From JANWXD01 sp035575135 (GTDB lineage: Bacteria > Acidobacteriota > Terriglobia > Bryobacterales > Bryobacteraceae): a stretch of 64,000 bases of DNA. The DNA lies in NCBI GenBank assembly GCA_035575135.1, contig DATLYE010000038.1, forward strand, positions 1 through 64,000. The letters are read 5' to 3'. The notes under the pieces were generated by a model. The model was not told where the DNA came from, searched no databases, and saw nothing but the letters and a program-made list of their open reading frames with translations. Below, piece by piece: positions 18,101 through 26,393 of this stretch (within the stretch, counting starts at the first letter, position 1; each line of letters begins with the position of its first letter). Both the position numbers and the translations under genes were made by a program.

Positions 18101-18480
18101 GGTTTAACAATGATCGGCTGGATGCTCCCACCTTTTCCAAACGCAGCGGATGGAGCCGGGAGGAGTGGCTGAACGGGGTGTTCCGCGTCAGCGATTTCCC
18201 CAAACCCGCCCCGGGCCGTCCGGGCACCCTGGGCCGCAATGTGTTCACCGGACCTGGTTTCGCCAACACGAACCTTAACGTGATTCGCAGGTTCCCGGCG
18301 CCATTCTTGGGCGAAAAAGGCAACATTGACTTTCGCGCCGAGTTCTTCAATCTGTTCAACCGGCTGAATCTGAATCCTCAGGGGATCGTGACGAACATCG
18401 CCGATCCGTCGCGCTTCGGCCAGGTTACTAGCGCGCTCGGCGCGCGCAACGTCCAGTTCGGTTTGAAGATTCTGTTTTAG
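15148..18480 (+). CDS. Oar-like TonB-dependent receptor
   Basis: 1110 aa outer-membrane receptor. ATG 15148 follows GGGAGG and begins an arginine-containing signal peptide ending near APAFGQ; the longer frame to 15055 crosses the promoter. Domain order: a carboxypeptidase-regulatory-like beta-sandwich (about 33-120: AILEGYVTDPSDAAIPGAEVVVEN, SGYFRVPSLPSGLFTVRISAPGF), a plug domain (about 135-270: RNFMTLVVLTPGVTGLP, VQELRVSVNNFSAEYGRNSSAMVNVITKSG) and a large beta barrel ending with a phenylalanine-type terminus (VQFGLKILF), typical for BAM recognition. It imports a large ligand, probably an oligosaccharide or peptide, with TonB energy. It is followed after one base by a second CRTAC1 gene. 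Confidence 0.92.
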   Translation: MTHASAREVSSCGIFLRQFRLGVALLTFLAPAFGQFTAILEGYVTDPSDAAIPGAEVVVENQATGVKRNVKTSESGYFRVPSLPSGLFTVRISAPGFETTVQENVLLQSDQVKTINVQLKVGTPTTQVTVEAAVPLIETGEAKVSGHIQERQVAQLPLVGRNFMTLVVLTPGVTGLPAGGGQAYAQATGDIFAAEYGVNLNANGQRAESNSFLVDNTSVNASPRGGVTNYSPNADSVQELRVSVNNFSAEYGRNSSAMVNVITKSGTNEYHGTVGWFHTNNRLTGRNGRFQPKVPVFRRNEYNGSIGGPILKNRLFGFGSFDILRSGLGQGFSAGAVTPELIDYASRRFPNNISTRVMKEFPNQLVKLSDGLFAGPLAGAVPNVGACSSLPEGPSTPVDTPIGRLPCNFPLTFNGTFAQTLPRDGEQWNFRIDYVFNEGRDRIYGSGAKTNLSQVAFGSPSVYPAFTQPGTEYTAYFNLNYTHVFSPTVLNEFSFGGTRARGDVPVMHGYIPQLNVPGIASYGNGFSDATFIQNNREWRNVTSINRGAHAFKFGGIIQRTVQPALFGNVFTRPYYSFTNLFDFILDDPFSQSNIGFNPQTGELKGIDFRPIFGGHGLFIQDDWKVRPNLTLSLGLRWEVYWNPDEVDDLFVGATFPKGTTFLERIANMKPVQKRPLDAVDYNNFAPRIGIAWDPTRRGKMSVRAGFGVFYDRPAGQFYRDAQTSLPLFGLGSVSKQTEVKPVYGLSSSTTKPWKFALPVLRIGLDERNGLIGVPATSTVWDPQLRNQYSFNWFFGIQYSLTNDWAVEANYVGSAGRKLYMVYDVNRFSGDLFDGRLNRLNPSFADIQYGQALGTSHYEGGNVSLRKRYGSGLDLQVAYTFGKAIDTASSFGINLPVVDIFNLNLEKGRANFDVRHKLAMSFLYSLPAPAGSGALRHLFGNWEIGAVTILQSGPPFHVICTLPFRPVRDAAGNIIRNDGCDFNADGFNNDRLDAPTFSKRSGWSREEWLNGVFRVSDFPKPAPGRPGTLGRNVFTGPGFANTNLNVIRRFPAPFLGEKGNIDFRAEFFNLFNRLNLNPQGIVTNIADPSRFGQVTSALGARNVQFGLKILF

Positions 18481-18481
18481 T

Positions 18482-20293
18482 TTGCCGCGCCAGAGCCGGC
18501 GGATCCGAACCAGCGCTGCCTTCCGGACAACAGCGGGCGGGAGTTTTCTTGGCCGGTCGCGCAGCCTGCGGGTCCTGGTTTGTACGGCTGCACTCTTTGC
18601 CACCCGGCAGGCTTTGATTCCCCAAGGGATGGTCGGTTCCGGCCGGACCGCGCGGCACGCTCCGACGGTTGAGATACGAGTTCCTGCCCTGCCGCTGGAT
18701 TTTCAGGACGTGGCCGCTGAGGCCGGTTTGGCGGACGTGCATGTCAGCGGCCACCCGGAGAGCAAGAAGTACATTCTCGAGACCACCGGATCAGGCGTGG
18801 CCATCTTTGACTTTGACAACGACAATCGGCCCGACCTGTTTTGGGTCAACGGAGGCACATGGGAGTCTGCTGCCGGCCGGCGCGCTCCCACCAGCCGCCT
18901 GTATCGCAACCTGGGCGGGCTCCGTTTCGAAGACGTCACGGAGAAAGCCGGGCTGGCCCGGAGCGGCTGGGGGCAGGGAGCTTGCGCCGCCGACTATGAT
19001 AACGACGGCTTGCGTGATCTGTTCGTGACCTACTACGGTCAGAGTGTTCTCTACCGCAACCGGGGCGACGGAACCTTCCAGGATGTCACCCGAGCCGCGG
19101 GGTTGCTCTCCGACCGCGTGCGCTGGGACACGGGATGTTCCTTTTTCGACTACGATCTGGATGGCAGACTGGATCTGGCCGTAGCCGAGTACCTGGACTT
19201 TGACCGCCGCAAAGTCCCGGAGCCGGGAAGCAGCGGATACTGTCAGTGGAAAGGCCTGCCGGTGCTTTGCGGCCCGCGCGGTTTGCCCTTTGGACGAAAC
19301 CGTCTGTTGCACAATGAAGGAGGCGGTCGTTTTCGGGACGTCTCGGAAGTAAGTGGAATCGGAAAGACCACAGGCTGCTACGGCTTCACCGTGATCTCCT
19401 CGGACTTCGACAATGACGGCTGGCCTGACCTTTACGTGGCCTGCGACTCCACCCCCAGCCTGCTGTACCGCAACCTGGGAAACGGCACGTTCGAAGAAAT
19501 CGGAATTCCTGCCGGGGTCGCCCTCAACGAGGACGGCCAGGAGCAGGCCGGCATGGGCGTCGCCGCAGCCGACTACGACGAGGACGGCTTTGTGGACATC
19601 GCCAAGACGAACTTTAGCGATGACGTACCCAATCTCTATCGCAACAACGGCGACGGGACATTCACGGATCTGGTCAACGTGGCCGGGCTTGGCCTGCACG
19701 CAGCCTACGTCGGCTGGGGCGTTCACTTCCTGGACGTGGACAACGACGGGCGCAAAGACCTGTTCCTCGTTAACGGACACGTCTACCCCGAGGTGGATCG
19801 TGCCTCGTTCGGCGCACGCTTCCGCCAGCCCCGCCTGCTGTTTTGGAACGCAGGCGACGGCCGGTTTGTGGATGTCTCTTCACAGGCCGGGGAAGGCGTA
19901 CGCCAGCTTCAGGTGTCCCGGGGTTCCGCCCACGGCGACCTGGATAACGACGGCAGCCTGGAGATCGTCGTCAACAATCTGGGCGACAGGCCGAGTCTGC
20001 TCAAAAATCGGGCGCAGCCGCGCGGAAACTGGCTGTTGGTACGCTGCGTCGGCACGGTGTCCAACCGCGACGCCGTCGGAGCCCGCGTCTTCGTTTACGC
20101 CGGCGGACGGCGCCTTTCCGGAGAAATCCAGACCGGCTCGAGTTTCCTTTCCCAGAACGATTCGCGCCTCCATTTCGGGCTCGGCTCCAGCGAAGTCTAC
20201 GACCGCATCGAGGTCCTCTGGCCAGGCGGGACGCGGCAAAGCTTTGCGGGCGGTCCGGCCAACCGCGTCGTGACTTTGGTTCAAGGCCGCTGA
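18482..20293 (+). CDS. CRTAC1/ASPIC-UnbV FG-GAP repeat protein
   Basis: 603 aa from TTG 18482, one base after the receptor stop, so probably co-transcribed. An N-terminal hydrophobic segment near residues 29-45 is likely the export signal. FG-GAP repeats with D-x-D-x-D-G calcium loops (DFDNDNRPDLFWVN, DYDNDGLRDLFVTY, DYDLDGRLDLAVAEY, DFDNDGWPDLYVAC, DYDEDGFVDIAKTN, DVDNDGRKDLFLVN, DLDNDGSLEIVVNN) lead to a C-terminal ASPIC/UnbV domain (NRDAVGARVFVYAGG, LHFGLGSSEVYDRIEVLWPGG). It is a paralogue of the divergent gene at 11640-13364 and probably serves the adjacent receptor as a surface or periplasmic binding protein; that role is inferred. Confidence 0.88.
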   Translation: MPRQSRRIRTSAAFRTTAGGSFLGRSRSLRVLVCTAALFATRQALIPQGMVGSGRTARHAPTVEIRVPALPLDFQDVAAEAGLADVHVSGHPESKKYILETTGSGVAIFDFDNDNRPDLFWVNGGTWESAAGRRAPTSRLYRNLGGLRFEDVTEKAGLARSGWGQGACAADYDNDGLRDLFVTYYGQSVLYRNRGDGTFQDVTRAAGLLSDRVRWDTGCSFFDYDLDGRLDLAVAEYLDFDRRKVPEPGSSGYCQWKGLPVLCGPRGLPFGRNRLLHNEGGGRFRDVSEVSGIGKTTGCYGFTVISSDFDNDGWPDLYVACDSTPSLLYRNLGNGTFEEIGIPAGVALNEDGQEQAGMGVAAADYDEDGFVDIAKTNFSDDVPNLYRNNGDGTFTDLVNVAGLGLHAAYVGWGVHFLDVDNDGRKDLFLVNGHVYPEVDRASFGARFRQPRLLFWNAGDGRFVDVSSQAGEGVRQLQVSRGSAHGDLDNDGSLEIVVNNLGDRPSLLKNRAQPRGNWLLVRCVGTVSNRDAVGARVFVYAGGRRLSGEIQTGSSFLSQNDSRLHFGLGSSEVYDRIEVLWPGGTRQSFAGGPANRVVTLVQGR

Positions 20294-21357
20294 CGCACCC
20301 TCTCGTGGGCCGCCACCCGCTCCTGCTCCATGACAAAGCGCACGGCGATCAGGATCAGAACGTTCACCAGCAGTCCCGCCAGCGCGGAGAACTGCTCTTT
20401 ATAAAAACTGAAAAACTGCGTCAGAAAGATCGAAATCAGGGCCGAGCGCTCGAACATGGCAAACGCCGCCAGCCGGGACCGCCGGATGCGCATCACGCCC
20501 AGCAGGGTGAACACTCCGGCCACAGCCGAAGAGGCCAGTTGCGCCGCGTCGGGAAACGTCAGGTGCTCCAGGCGCTCCGCGGCGGCGCCGAAGAGCCGCA
20601 TGTCTTGCAACCTCTCCCAGCCCAGTCCCACGAAGAACACCAGCACGACGGCATACAACAGGCTGGCCCCCAGCTGGAACAGGAACAACCCCACCACGCC
20701 GGCTGTGAATCCCGGAAGCCGGGAGATCCGGCGATAGGCGGCGGCGAGCGCCCGTTTGCCGCGTGCAAACCAGGAAGGGGGCCGTGACGGCACGAGCGCC
20801 GCCTGCTCGACGAGCCGCCGCAGCGTAGGCACGAGCGGATGCGAGGGATCGCTTCGCTCCAGGTACCACAAGGCGCGGTCGCGCTCCTCTTCCGTCAGAT
20901 CGTGCAGCGCCACCTCTTCCATCTGCCGCAGGGCATTCATGAGGTACTCCTGTTCGGAGTAGCCCCGCGCCGCGCGGATCCCGTGGACCGCGAGCAGCGT
21001 CAGGATGAATGCTGCATAAATCAGCGCCGGAGCCGGCGCGAAGAAGTAATTGTGGTCCCGGGTGACGAACTTGCCGATTTCATCAATAAACAGGCCGAAA
21101 CCCGCACCGCCGGTCAGAGCCGCCGTGCGGTGCGCCGCCTTGCTCAAAAACGACAGCAGGATGATCAGGGCGGCCAGCATCAGCAAGCCGCCCCAGAGCA
21201 CATGAGCAATGTGCAGGCCGCCCACGCCCAGCTGCGGGTAGCCGGTCAGGTCCAGGAACAGGCGCACGCCGAGCACGGTGGTGACCGCCGCCACCAGAAA
21301 GATTTCCACGTACGCCCAGGCTTCCAGATTGCGGATAAAGCGAGTCCGGCCCATCAA
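20281..21357 (-). CDS. multi-spanning membrane protein of unknown function
   Basis: 358 aa (ATG at 21354 is an equally good start). Hydrophobic helices fall at about 16-37, 50-72, 83-93, 106-126, 218-242, 272-290 and 300-345, with a cytoplasmic-looking charged region between residues 130 and 210 (EQEYLMNALRQMEEVALHDLTEEERDRALWYLER). No family is recognised. Its 3' end overlaps the convergent CRTAC1 gene by 13 bases. It lies 51 bases downstream of the LuxR-type regulator on the same strand and may be co-transcribed with it. Confidence 0.7.
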   Translation of the reverse strand: MMGRTRFIRNLEAWAYVEIFLVAAVTTVLGVRLFLDLTGYPQLGVGGLHIAHVLWGGLLMLAALIILLSFLSKAAHRTAALTGGAGFGLFIDEIGKFVTRDHNYFFAPAPALIYAAFILTLLAVHGIRAARGYSEQEYLMNALRQMEEVALHDLTEEERDRALWYLERSDPSHPLVPTLRRLVEQAALVPSRPPSWFARGKRALAAAYRRISRLPGFTAGVVGLFLFQLGASLLYAVVLVFFVGLGWERLQDMRLFGAAAERLEHLTFPDAAQLASSAVAGVFTLLGVMRIRRSRLAAFAMFERSALISIFLTQFFSFYKEQFSALAGLLVNVLILIAVRFVMEQERVAAHERVRQRP

Positions 21358-21408
21358 CCGTCCCTTCAGAAAGGGCTTGTCCCCATCTTACGGGCGGCGC
21401 ACCGGAGG

Positions 21409-22056
21409 TTACATCTGGTGCCAGGTCGAAGAGTTCTTGTCGCGGAAATTGGACAGAGCCAGGCCGTAGCGGCCCCGCACACCTGTCTTCTCGAAGATGT
21501 GTTTCAGGTGGATCTTGACGGTTCCGGGCTGGATGCCGAGTTCGCGGGCGATCTCGCTGTTTTTCATCCCCTGTTCGACCAGTTGCAGCACCTGGCGTTC
21601 GCGCGGGGTGAGTTCGGAGCGGTGTGCGCGGATGCGCCGCCCGTTGCCGTGGAACAGCACGTCTTCCATCCAGGTGGAACCCGAAGCCACCGTGCGCAGG
21701 CACAACAGGATACTGGCGATCTCCGCCGACTTGCGGATCACCCCTTTTGTTCCTGCCTGCAGCAGGCGTAGCGCTTCGGCTTCGCTGATGGACAGACCCC
21801 ACACCACTACGGCGGTGCATGCGCGGTCGGGTATCGCCACGATCCACTCCAGCACGTTCTGGATGCCGAAGCTTTTGTCCACCACGAGCACCGATGGCGG
21901 GTGAATTGCGAGGCTCTGGCGCCCGGCTTCGAGCGAGAAGGCCGACCAGGCCCACTCAAGATCCGGCGCCTCTTCTACGACCGCTTGGAGTCCCCGGGCA
22001 GTGAGAGGCTGCGCTTCGCAGCAGCCGACGCTGTACGTCCGATTCAGGTCCGGCAT
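21409..22056 (-). CDS. LuxR/NarL-type response regulator, atypical receiver
   Basis: 215 aa. The N-terminal receiver-like domain (1-125) keeps an aspartate in PPSVLVVDKSFG at the phospho-acceptor position, but the acidic pair near the N-terminus is reduced to one glutamate (GCCEAQPL), so phosphorylation is doubtful. The C-terminal LuxR helix-turn-helix (about 148-205) is canonical: ELTPRERQVLQLVEQGMKNSEIARELGIQPGTVKIHLKHIFEKTG. No histidine kinase is adjacent. It is transcribed away from the CpaE-like gene with a 150-base gap that could hold both promoters. Confidence 0.88.
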   Translation of the reverse strand: MPDLNRTYSVGCCEAQPLTARGLQAVVEEAPDLEWAWSAFSLEAGRQSLAIHPPSVLVVDKSFGIQNVLEWIVAIPDRACTAVVVWGLSISEAEALRLLQAGTKGVIRKSAEIASILLCLRTVASGSTWMEDVLFHGNGRRIRAHRSELTPRERQVLQLVEQGMKNSEIARELGIQPGTVKIHLKHIFEKTGVRGRYGLALSNFRDKNSSTWHQM

Positions 22057-22206
22057 GGCGTACGGGCCGGGCGTGCCGGCATAGTGCTTTTATCGGCGTT
22101 GGATTCCAATACCTTAGTCGCCGCGCGGCGCCGGAGTTCTCAAACTTTTTGACCCCTGTCCGATCTGCTTGGTGGAGACATCCGCGCGAATGCCTGTGGG
22201 CCATCC

Positions 22207-23415
22207 ATGAACCCCGTTCCATCCTTTCCGGAAGACTGGCAGGCCTTGGTGCTGTGTCCCAATCGGGAGATGGCGGCCGAACTGCTCGGCCTGTTGGCCC
22301 GCTGCGCGCCCCGGCTGCGCACGGCGGAGTGGGATGCCTACCCGGGCCCGGAAGAACTGGTGCGGCTCTCGCGAACCCTGCCCCTGGATCTTTGCTTCTT
22401 GGACGTAGAGACGGATACGGCGCGGGCGCTGGAACTGCTGCAGCAGAGCCCCAGCATCACCTCCCGCGTGCCGGTGATCACGCTGCTCGGCCGCAACGAC
22501 CCGAATCTGATTTTGCGCACCGTGCGCCTGGGAGCTGCGGGGTTCCTGCTCCGGCCCTTCACGGCCGACCAGCTTGCGCCCGCCTTCGAACGCGCGCGCC
22601 AGTTCCTGGCTGCACGCCAGCCCCCCGCCGAGCGTCTCGGTCGCGTCTGGTGCGTCCTGCCGGCCAAAGGAGCCAGCGGAGCCACCACCGTCACCATCAA
22701 CCTGGCTTGGCAGGCCGGCCGGCTGGGTTCCGGCAAGGTGTTGCTGGCGGACCTCGATCCGCTCACCAGCCCGGTCTCCTTCCTGCTGAAGATCAAAAGC
22801 CCGTACAGCTTCGTGGATGCGCTGACCAATGCGACCCACCTCGACAACGATCTCTGGAAGGCTCTGGTGGTCCACTTTCAGGGCTTTGACGTTTTACTGG
22901 GGCCGGAAAATCCCGCCGACACCACCACCGAAAGTCACGGCCCCGCAGAGATGCTGGAGCACGCCCGGGCCCGCTACGACCTCGTGCTCGTGGACGTCGG
23001 AGCCCCTTTCAGCAAGTGGAGTCTCGACCTCGTTCAGCGCAGCGACGAGTTGCTTCTGGTGACCTCGGGCGAGCCGGCGGCGCTCTACGGGGCCCGCCGG
23101 GTCGTGGCGTACTTGCAGCGTGCGGGAATTGCCGCGGCCCAGGTCCGGCTCATTCTGAACCGCCAGCGCCGGGGAGTGGGCCTGGATCCGGAAGGCGCCG
23201 CCAAAGCCGTCGGCCTTCCCGTCTTCCACGTGATTCCCGAAGACACTGCGGCTCTGACAAAAGCCCAGATGAACGGTCGCCCCGCACCTGCCGACAGCGC
23301 CATCGGACGCAGTCTGGCGGAGCTCGCTTCCCGCCTGCTCGGCCAGTCGGCTCCCGCTGCTCCAAAGGCTTCGCTGTTGCGTTCGTGGTTCGGCCGCCTC
23401 GCCGGCGGCCGCTGA
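22207..23415 (+). CDS. CpaE/TadZ-like ParA-family ATPase with receiver-like N-terminus
   Basis: 402 aa. Residues 10-130 resemble a degenerate response-regulator receiver (LDLCFLDVETDTARALELL, VPVITLLGRND). Residues 145-380 are a MinD/ParA-like domain. The P-loop is deviant, PAKGASGATTVTINLA, with alanine where the second Walker A lysine should be, a change known from CpaE/TadZ pilus-localisation proteins. KVLLADLDPLTSPVSFLL and YDLVLVDVGAPFSKW are the switch-like strands. CpaE/TadZ normally positions a Tad/Flp pilus machine at the pole, but no tad genes are in the window, so its partner is elsewhere or its role has changed. Confidence 0.85.
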   Translation: MNPVPSFPEDWQALVLCPNREMAAELLGLLARCAPRLRTAEWDAYPGPEELVRLSRTLPLDLCFLDVETDTARALELLQQSPSITSRVPVITLLGRNDPNLILRTVRLGAAGFLLRPFTADQLAPAFERARQFLAARQPPAERLGRVWCVLPAKGASGATTVTINLAWQAGRLGSGKVLLADLDPLTSPVSFLLKIKSPYSFVDALTNATHLDNDLWKALVVHFQGFDVLLGPENPADTTTESHGPAEMLEHARARYDLVLVDVGAPFSKWSLDLVQRSDELLLVTSGEPAALYGARRVVAYLQRAGIAAAQVRLILNRQRRGVGLDPEGAAKAVGLPVFHVIPEDTAALTKAQMNGRPAPADSAIGRSLAELASRLLGQSAPAAPKASLLRSWFGRLAGGR

Positions 23416-23441
23416 CGCGGCGCCGCTGCTATCATAGCCGT

Positions 23442-24431
23442 TTGCTTGATCTGGACGTCTCCAACGCCGCACGGTTCGTCGCCGAGCGCCTCGGCTTCCA
23501 TAAGGATTCGCTCCGTGTTACCGCGCTCGGCGGCGGCGTCTCCAACACAGTGCTTCTGATCGAGGGACCGCAGCGGCGTCTTGTGGTGAAGCAATCTCTT
23601 GCCAGACTGCGCGTCGAGCAGGACTGGTTTTCCAGTCGCGACCGCGTATTCCGCGAAGCCGCCGCCTTGCGCTGGCTGGCGCCTCATCTGCCCCCCGGTG
23701 CGGTCCCGGCGGTGGTTTTCGAAGACCGCGAGAACTATGCCTTCGCCATGACGGCGGCTCCCGCGCAAGCGCGAACCTGGAAGTCGCTCCTGATGGAGGG
23801 CCGCGCCGACCCCGCCGTGGCGCGGCGCGTCGCATCGCTGCTTACACGCATCATGCAAGCCTCGTGGCTGGATGCGGGCGCCGCCGCCCGCTTCGGGGAT
23901 CAGAGCGTGTTCGATGAGTTGCGCCTGGATCCCTACTACCGCGCCACAGCCGCCCGGCATCCGGACCTGGCAGAATTCTTCCACACGCTCGTGGAGACCT
24001 ACCCGCAACGGCGCCTGTGTCTTGTCCACGGTGACTGGAGCCCGAAGAATTTCCTGATCTGGGACGGAAGCGTCATGGCCATTGACTTCGAGGTGATCCA
24101 TTTCGGCGACCCGGTCTTTGACGCCGCCTTCCTGCTCAACCACCTGCTCCTCAAATCCTTCCACCGGCCGGAGTGTGCGCCACGCTATCGAGAGCTGGCA
24201 GCCGTGTTCTGGGAGACTCTCGAGGGCGAACTCCCCGAAAATCCCGAGCAGTTCCAGGCGGGCGTCATCCGGCACCTTGGTGCGCTGCTGCTGGCGCGCA
24301 TTGACGGAAAATCTCCGGTCGAATACATCCGCGAGGAGGCCGTCAAGCAGCGGGTGAGAAACTTCGCTCGAGCTCTGATTGCCAATCCCCCCGGCCGGAT
24401 CGCGGCAATCTTCGATCGTGTACGCTCATGA
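23442..24431 (+). CDS. aminoglycoside/choline kinase-fold phosphotransferase
   Basis: About 329 aa from TTG 23442, 26 bases after the CpaE-like stop; the frame is open upstream but lies inside that gene. Kinase-fold signatures: a glycine-rich loop LGGGVSNTVLLIEG (about 26-39), the ATP-binding lysine in RRLVVKQSL, the catalytic loop CLVHGDWSPKNFLI (about 193-206) with the aspartate and asparagine, and the metal-binding IDFEVIHFGDP. The substrate is a small hydroxylated molecule, unknown. The stop overlaps the start of the enolase-like gene (ATGA), so a metabolic link with that enzyme is likely. Confidence 0.8.
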   Translation: MLDLDVSNAARFVAERLGFHKDSLRVTALGGGVSNTVLLIEGPQRRLVVKQSLARLRVEQDWFSSRDRVFREAAALRWLAPHLPPGAVPAVVFEDRENYAFAMTAAPAQARTWKSLLMEGRADPAVARRVASLLTRIMQASWLDAGAAARFGDQSVFDELRLDPYYRATAARHPDLAEFFHTLVETYPQRRLCLVHGDWSPKNFLIWDGSVMAIDFEVIHFGDPVFDAAFLLNHLLLKSFHRPECAPRYRELAAVFWETLEGELPENPEQFQAGVIRHLGALLLARIDGKSPVEYIREEAVKQRVRNFARALIANPPGRIAAIFDRVRS

Positions 24432-25714
24432 GCCTCACTATCCGGCGGCTTCACGCGCTCGAGATTCTGGACTCGCGCGGCCGTCCCACGTTGGCCGTCA
24501 CGGCGGAACTTTCTGACGGCACATCAGGCGCGGCGAAAGTGCCCTCGGGAGCCTCCACGGGCCGGCACGAAGCTGTCGAGTTGCGCGACGGCGACCCGGC
24601 CTGGCACGAGGGCTGCGGAGTTCGCCGCGCGGTTTCTCACGTGGAAGAGATTCTCAGCCCCGCGCTCTGCGGACTGGACGCCGAGGACCAGGCGGGAGTG
24701 GACGCCCGCCTCCTCGAACTGGACGGCACGGCTGACAAGTCTCGCCTCGGAGCGAACGCCATTCTCGGTGTCTCCTGCGCCGTGGCCCGCGCCGCCGCGC
24801 GCGCCCGGGGCAGAGAACTGTGGCAGTATCTTGCGGGCCGCCGGCCCGCGGTCCTCCCGCTGCCGATGATCAACATCATCTCCGGAGGCCTGCACGCCGG
24901 CCGCTCCATTGAGTTTCAGGACTTCCTGGTCATTCCTCACGGATTCCGGTCGCTCGCCGCAGCGCTCGAGGCGGCCGCCCGGGTGCGCCGGACCGTGCGG
25001 CAGCGCTTGGAGGCGCTCGGCTACCGCCTGACAGGAATCGCGGACGAGGGCGGCTGGGGACCGCGCCTCGGGCGTAACGAGGCCGCCGTGGAGATCCTCC
25101 TGGATGCGATCGCCCGGGCAGGATTTCGCCCCGGAGCGGAGATCTCCCTTGCCGTGGACGTGGCCGCGAGCCACTTTTTCGAAGGCGGCTCCTACCACCT
25201 GGTCTCGGAAGGCCGCCGCCTGAGCGGGCATGAGATGATCGCCTTGGTCGAGGACTGGCGGCGGCGCTACCCCATCGTCTCCCTCGAAGACGCCCTGGCG
25301 GAAGACGAATGGGAAGACTGGCGCCGGCTGACCGCGCGGCTGGGCGCAACGACGCAGATTCTTGGAGACGATCTTTTTGTGACGAACCTCCCTAGGCTGG
25401 AGCGCGGCATTCGCGACGGGCTCGCCAATGCCGTGCTCGTCAAGATGAACCAGATCGGAACGCTCACCGAGACGTTTGCGGTCGTAGACCGCGCGCGGGA
25501 GGCAGGCTGGCGCGTGGTGGTGTCGGCGCGCTCCGGTGAAACCGAGGATGATTTTCTTGCGGAACTGGCAGTGGCCTCCGGCGCCGGGCAGATCAAAATC
25601 GGATCCCTGGCCGGCTCGGAGCGCCTCGCCAAGTACAACCGGCTGCTCGAAATCGAAGCGCGTTCCGGCTTGCCGTTCGACCCGCGCCGCTCCGGCCTGC
25701 CGTTGGAATCCTAG
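24428..25714 (+). CDS. enolase-like protein with active-site substitutions
   Basis: 428 aa, normal enolase length and overall close similarity: SGASTGRHEAVELRDGD (40-56), GANAILGVSCAVARAAA, ADEGGWGPR (205-213), VDVAASHFF (D243), IVSLEDALAEDEW (E287), ILGDDLFVTN (D314), LVKMNQIGT (K339), GQIKIGS (K390). The metal ligands and catalytic lysine are kept. Two usual residues differ: the loop normally reading S-H-R-S-G-E-T is S-A-R-S-G-E-T (A367), and the residue matching E. coli Glu168 is aspartate (D165). It could be a slow 2-phosphoglycerate dehydratase or a paralogue for another 2-phospho-acid. It is coupled to the kinase upstream, not to glycolytic genes. Confidence 0.85.
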   Translation: MSLTIRRLHALEILDSRGRPTLAVTAELSDGTSGAAKVPSGASTGRHEAVELRDGDPAWHEGCGVRRAVSHVEEILSPALCGLDAEDQAGVDARLLELDGTADKSRLGANAILGVSCAVARAAARARGRELWQYLAGRRPAVLPLPMINIISGGLHAGRSIEFQDFLVIPHGFRSLAAALEAAARVRRTVRQRLEALGYRLTGIADEGGWGPRLGRNEAAVEILLDAIARAGFRPGAEISLAVDVAASHFFEGGSYHLVSEGRRLSGHEMIALVEDWRRRYPIVSLEDALAEDEWEDWRRLTARLGATTQILGDDLFVTNLPRLERGIRDGLANAVLVKMNQIGTLTETFAVVDRAREAGWRVVVSARSGETEDDFLAELAVASGAGQIKIGSLAGSERLAKYNRLLEIEARSGLPFDPRRSGLPLES

Positions 25715-25826
25715 CTTTTGCGCTGCTCGGCCGCCTGCCCGGTTGCGCGTTGTAGTATGCTAGGCGAGTTGTGGGCTCCGCGACGTTCGCGTGGCGGAGC
25801 CGATTCAGGTTTGGGAGTTTCAGCAA

Positions 25827-26384
25827 ATGTCATTGCATAGACGTTGGGTAGTACTGCTGTTTGCGGCCGCGCTGGCCATCCCGGCGGCGGCTCAGTACGA
25901 GGAGTCCGGGGACGTCCCTTATGTGCCCACGCCTCCGGAGGTCGTCGAAGGAATGCTCAAGCTCGCCGGTGTCAAAAGCACGGACGTCGTCTACGACCTG
26001 GGCTGCGGCGACGGCCGCATCGTGGTGATGGCCGCCGAGAAATTCGGTGCCCGCGGCGTCGGCATTGACATCAATCCGGAGCGGATCCGCGAGGCCGAGG
26101 AGAACGCAAAGAGGGCGGGCGTCACCGGCAAGGTTCGCTTTATTCAGGGCAACCTGTTTGACGCCGACATTCACGAGGCCACCGTCGTGACGCTCTACCT
26201 GCTTTCGAGCGTCAATCTCAAGCTGCGGCCGAAGCTGATCAAGGAACTCCGGCCGGGAGCGCGCGTCGTATCCAACACCTTCGACATGGGCGACTGGAAG
26301 CCGGACAAGGAGATCGAAGTCAACGGCCGGCGCGTCTATCTCTGGACGATCACAGAAAAGCTCAAAAAAAGCGGAATCCAGTAA
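25827..26384 (+). CDS. exported SAM-dependent methyltransferase-fold protein
   Basis: 185 aa. The N-terminus (MSLHRRWVVLLFAAALAIPAAAQYEE) is a clear signal peptide. The rest is a class I methyltransferase core: VVYDLGCGDGRIVVMAAEKFG (SAM-binding motif I), GIDINPERIREAEENAKRAG (motif II acidic residue), VRFIQGNLFD (motif III), then TVVTLYLLSSVNLKLRPKLIKEL. ATG 25827 has GGGAG nine bases upstream and is preferred to the GTG at 25791. Such exported small methyltransferases are seen in acidobacteria and planctomycetes; how they get SAM outside the cytoplasm, or whether the signal is used, is not established. Confidence 0.82.
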   Translation: MSLHRRWVVLLFAAALAIPAAAQYEESGDVPYVPTPPEVVEGMLKLAGVKSTDVVYDLGCGDGRIVVMAAEKFGARGVGIDINPERIREAEENAKRAGVTGKVRFIQGNLFDADIHEATVVTLYLLSSVNLKLRPKLIKELRPGARVVSNTFDMGDWKPDKEIEVNGRRVYLWTITEKLKKSGIQ

Positions 26385-26393
26385 GGTTCCCCT

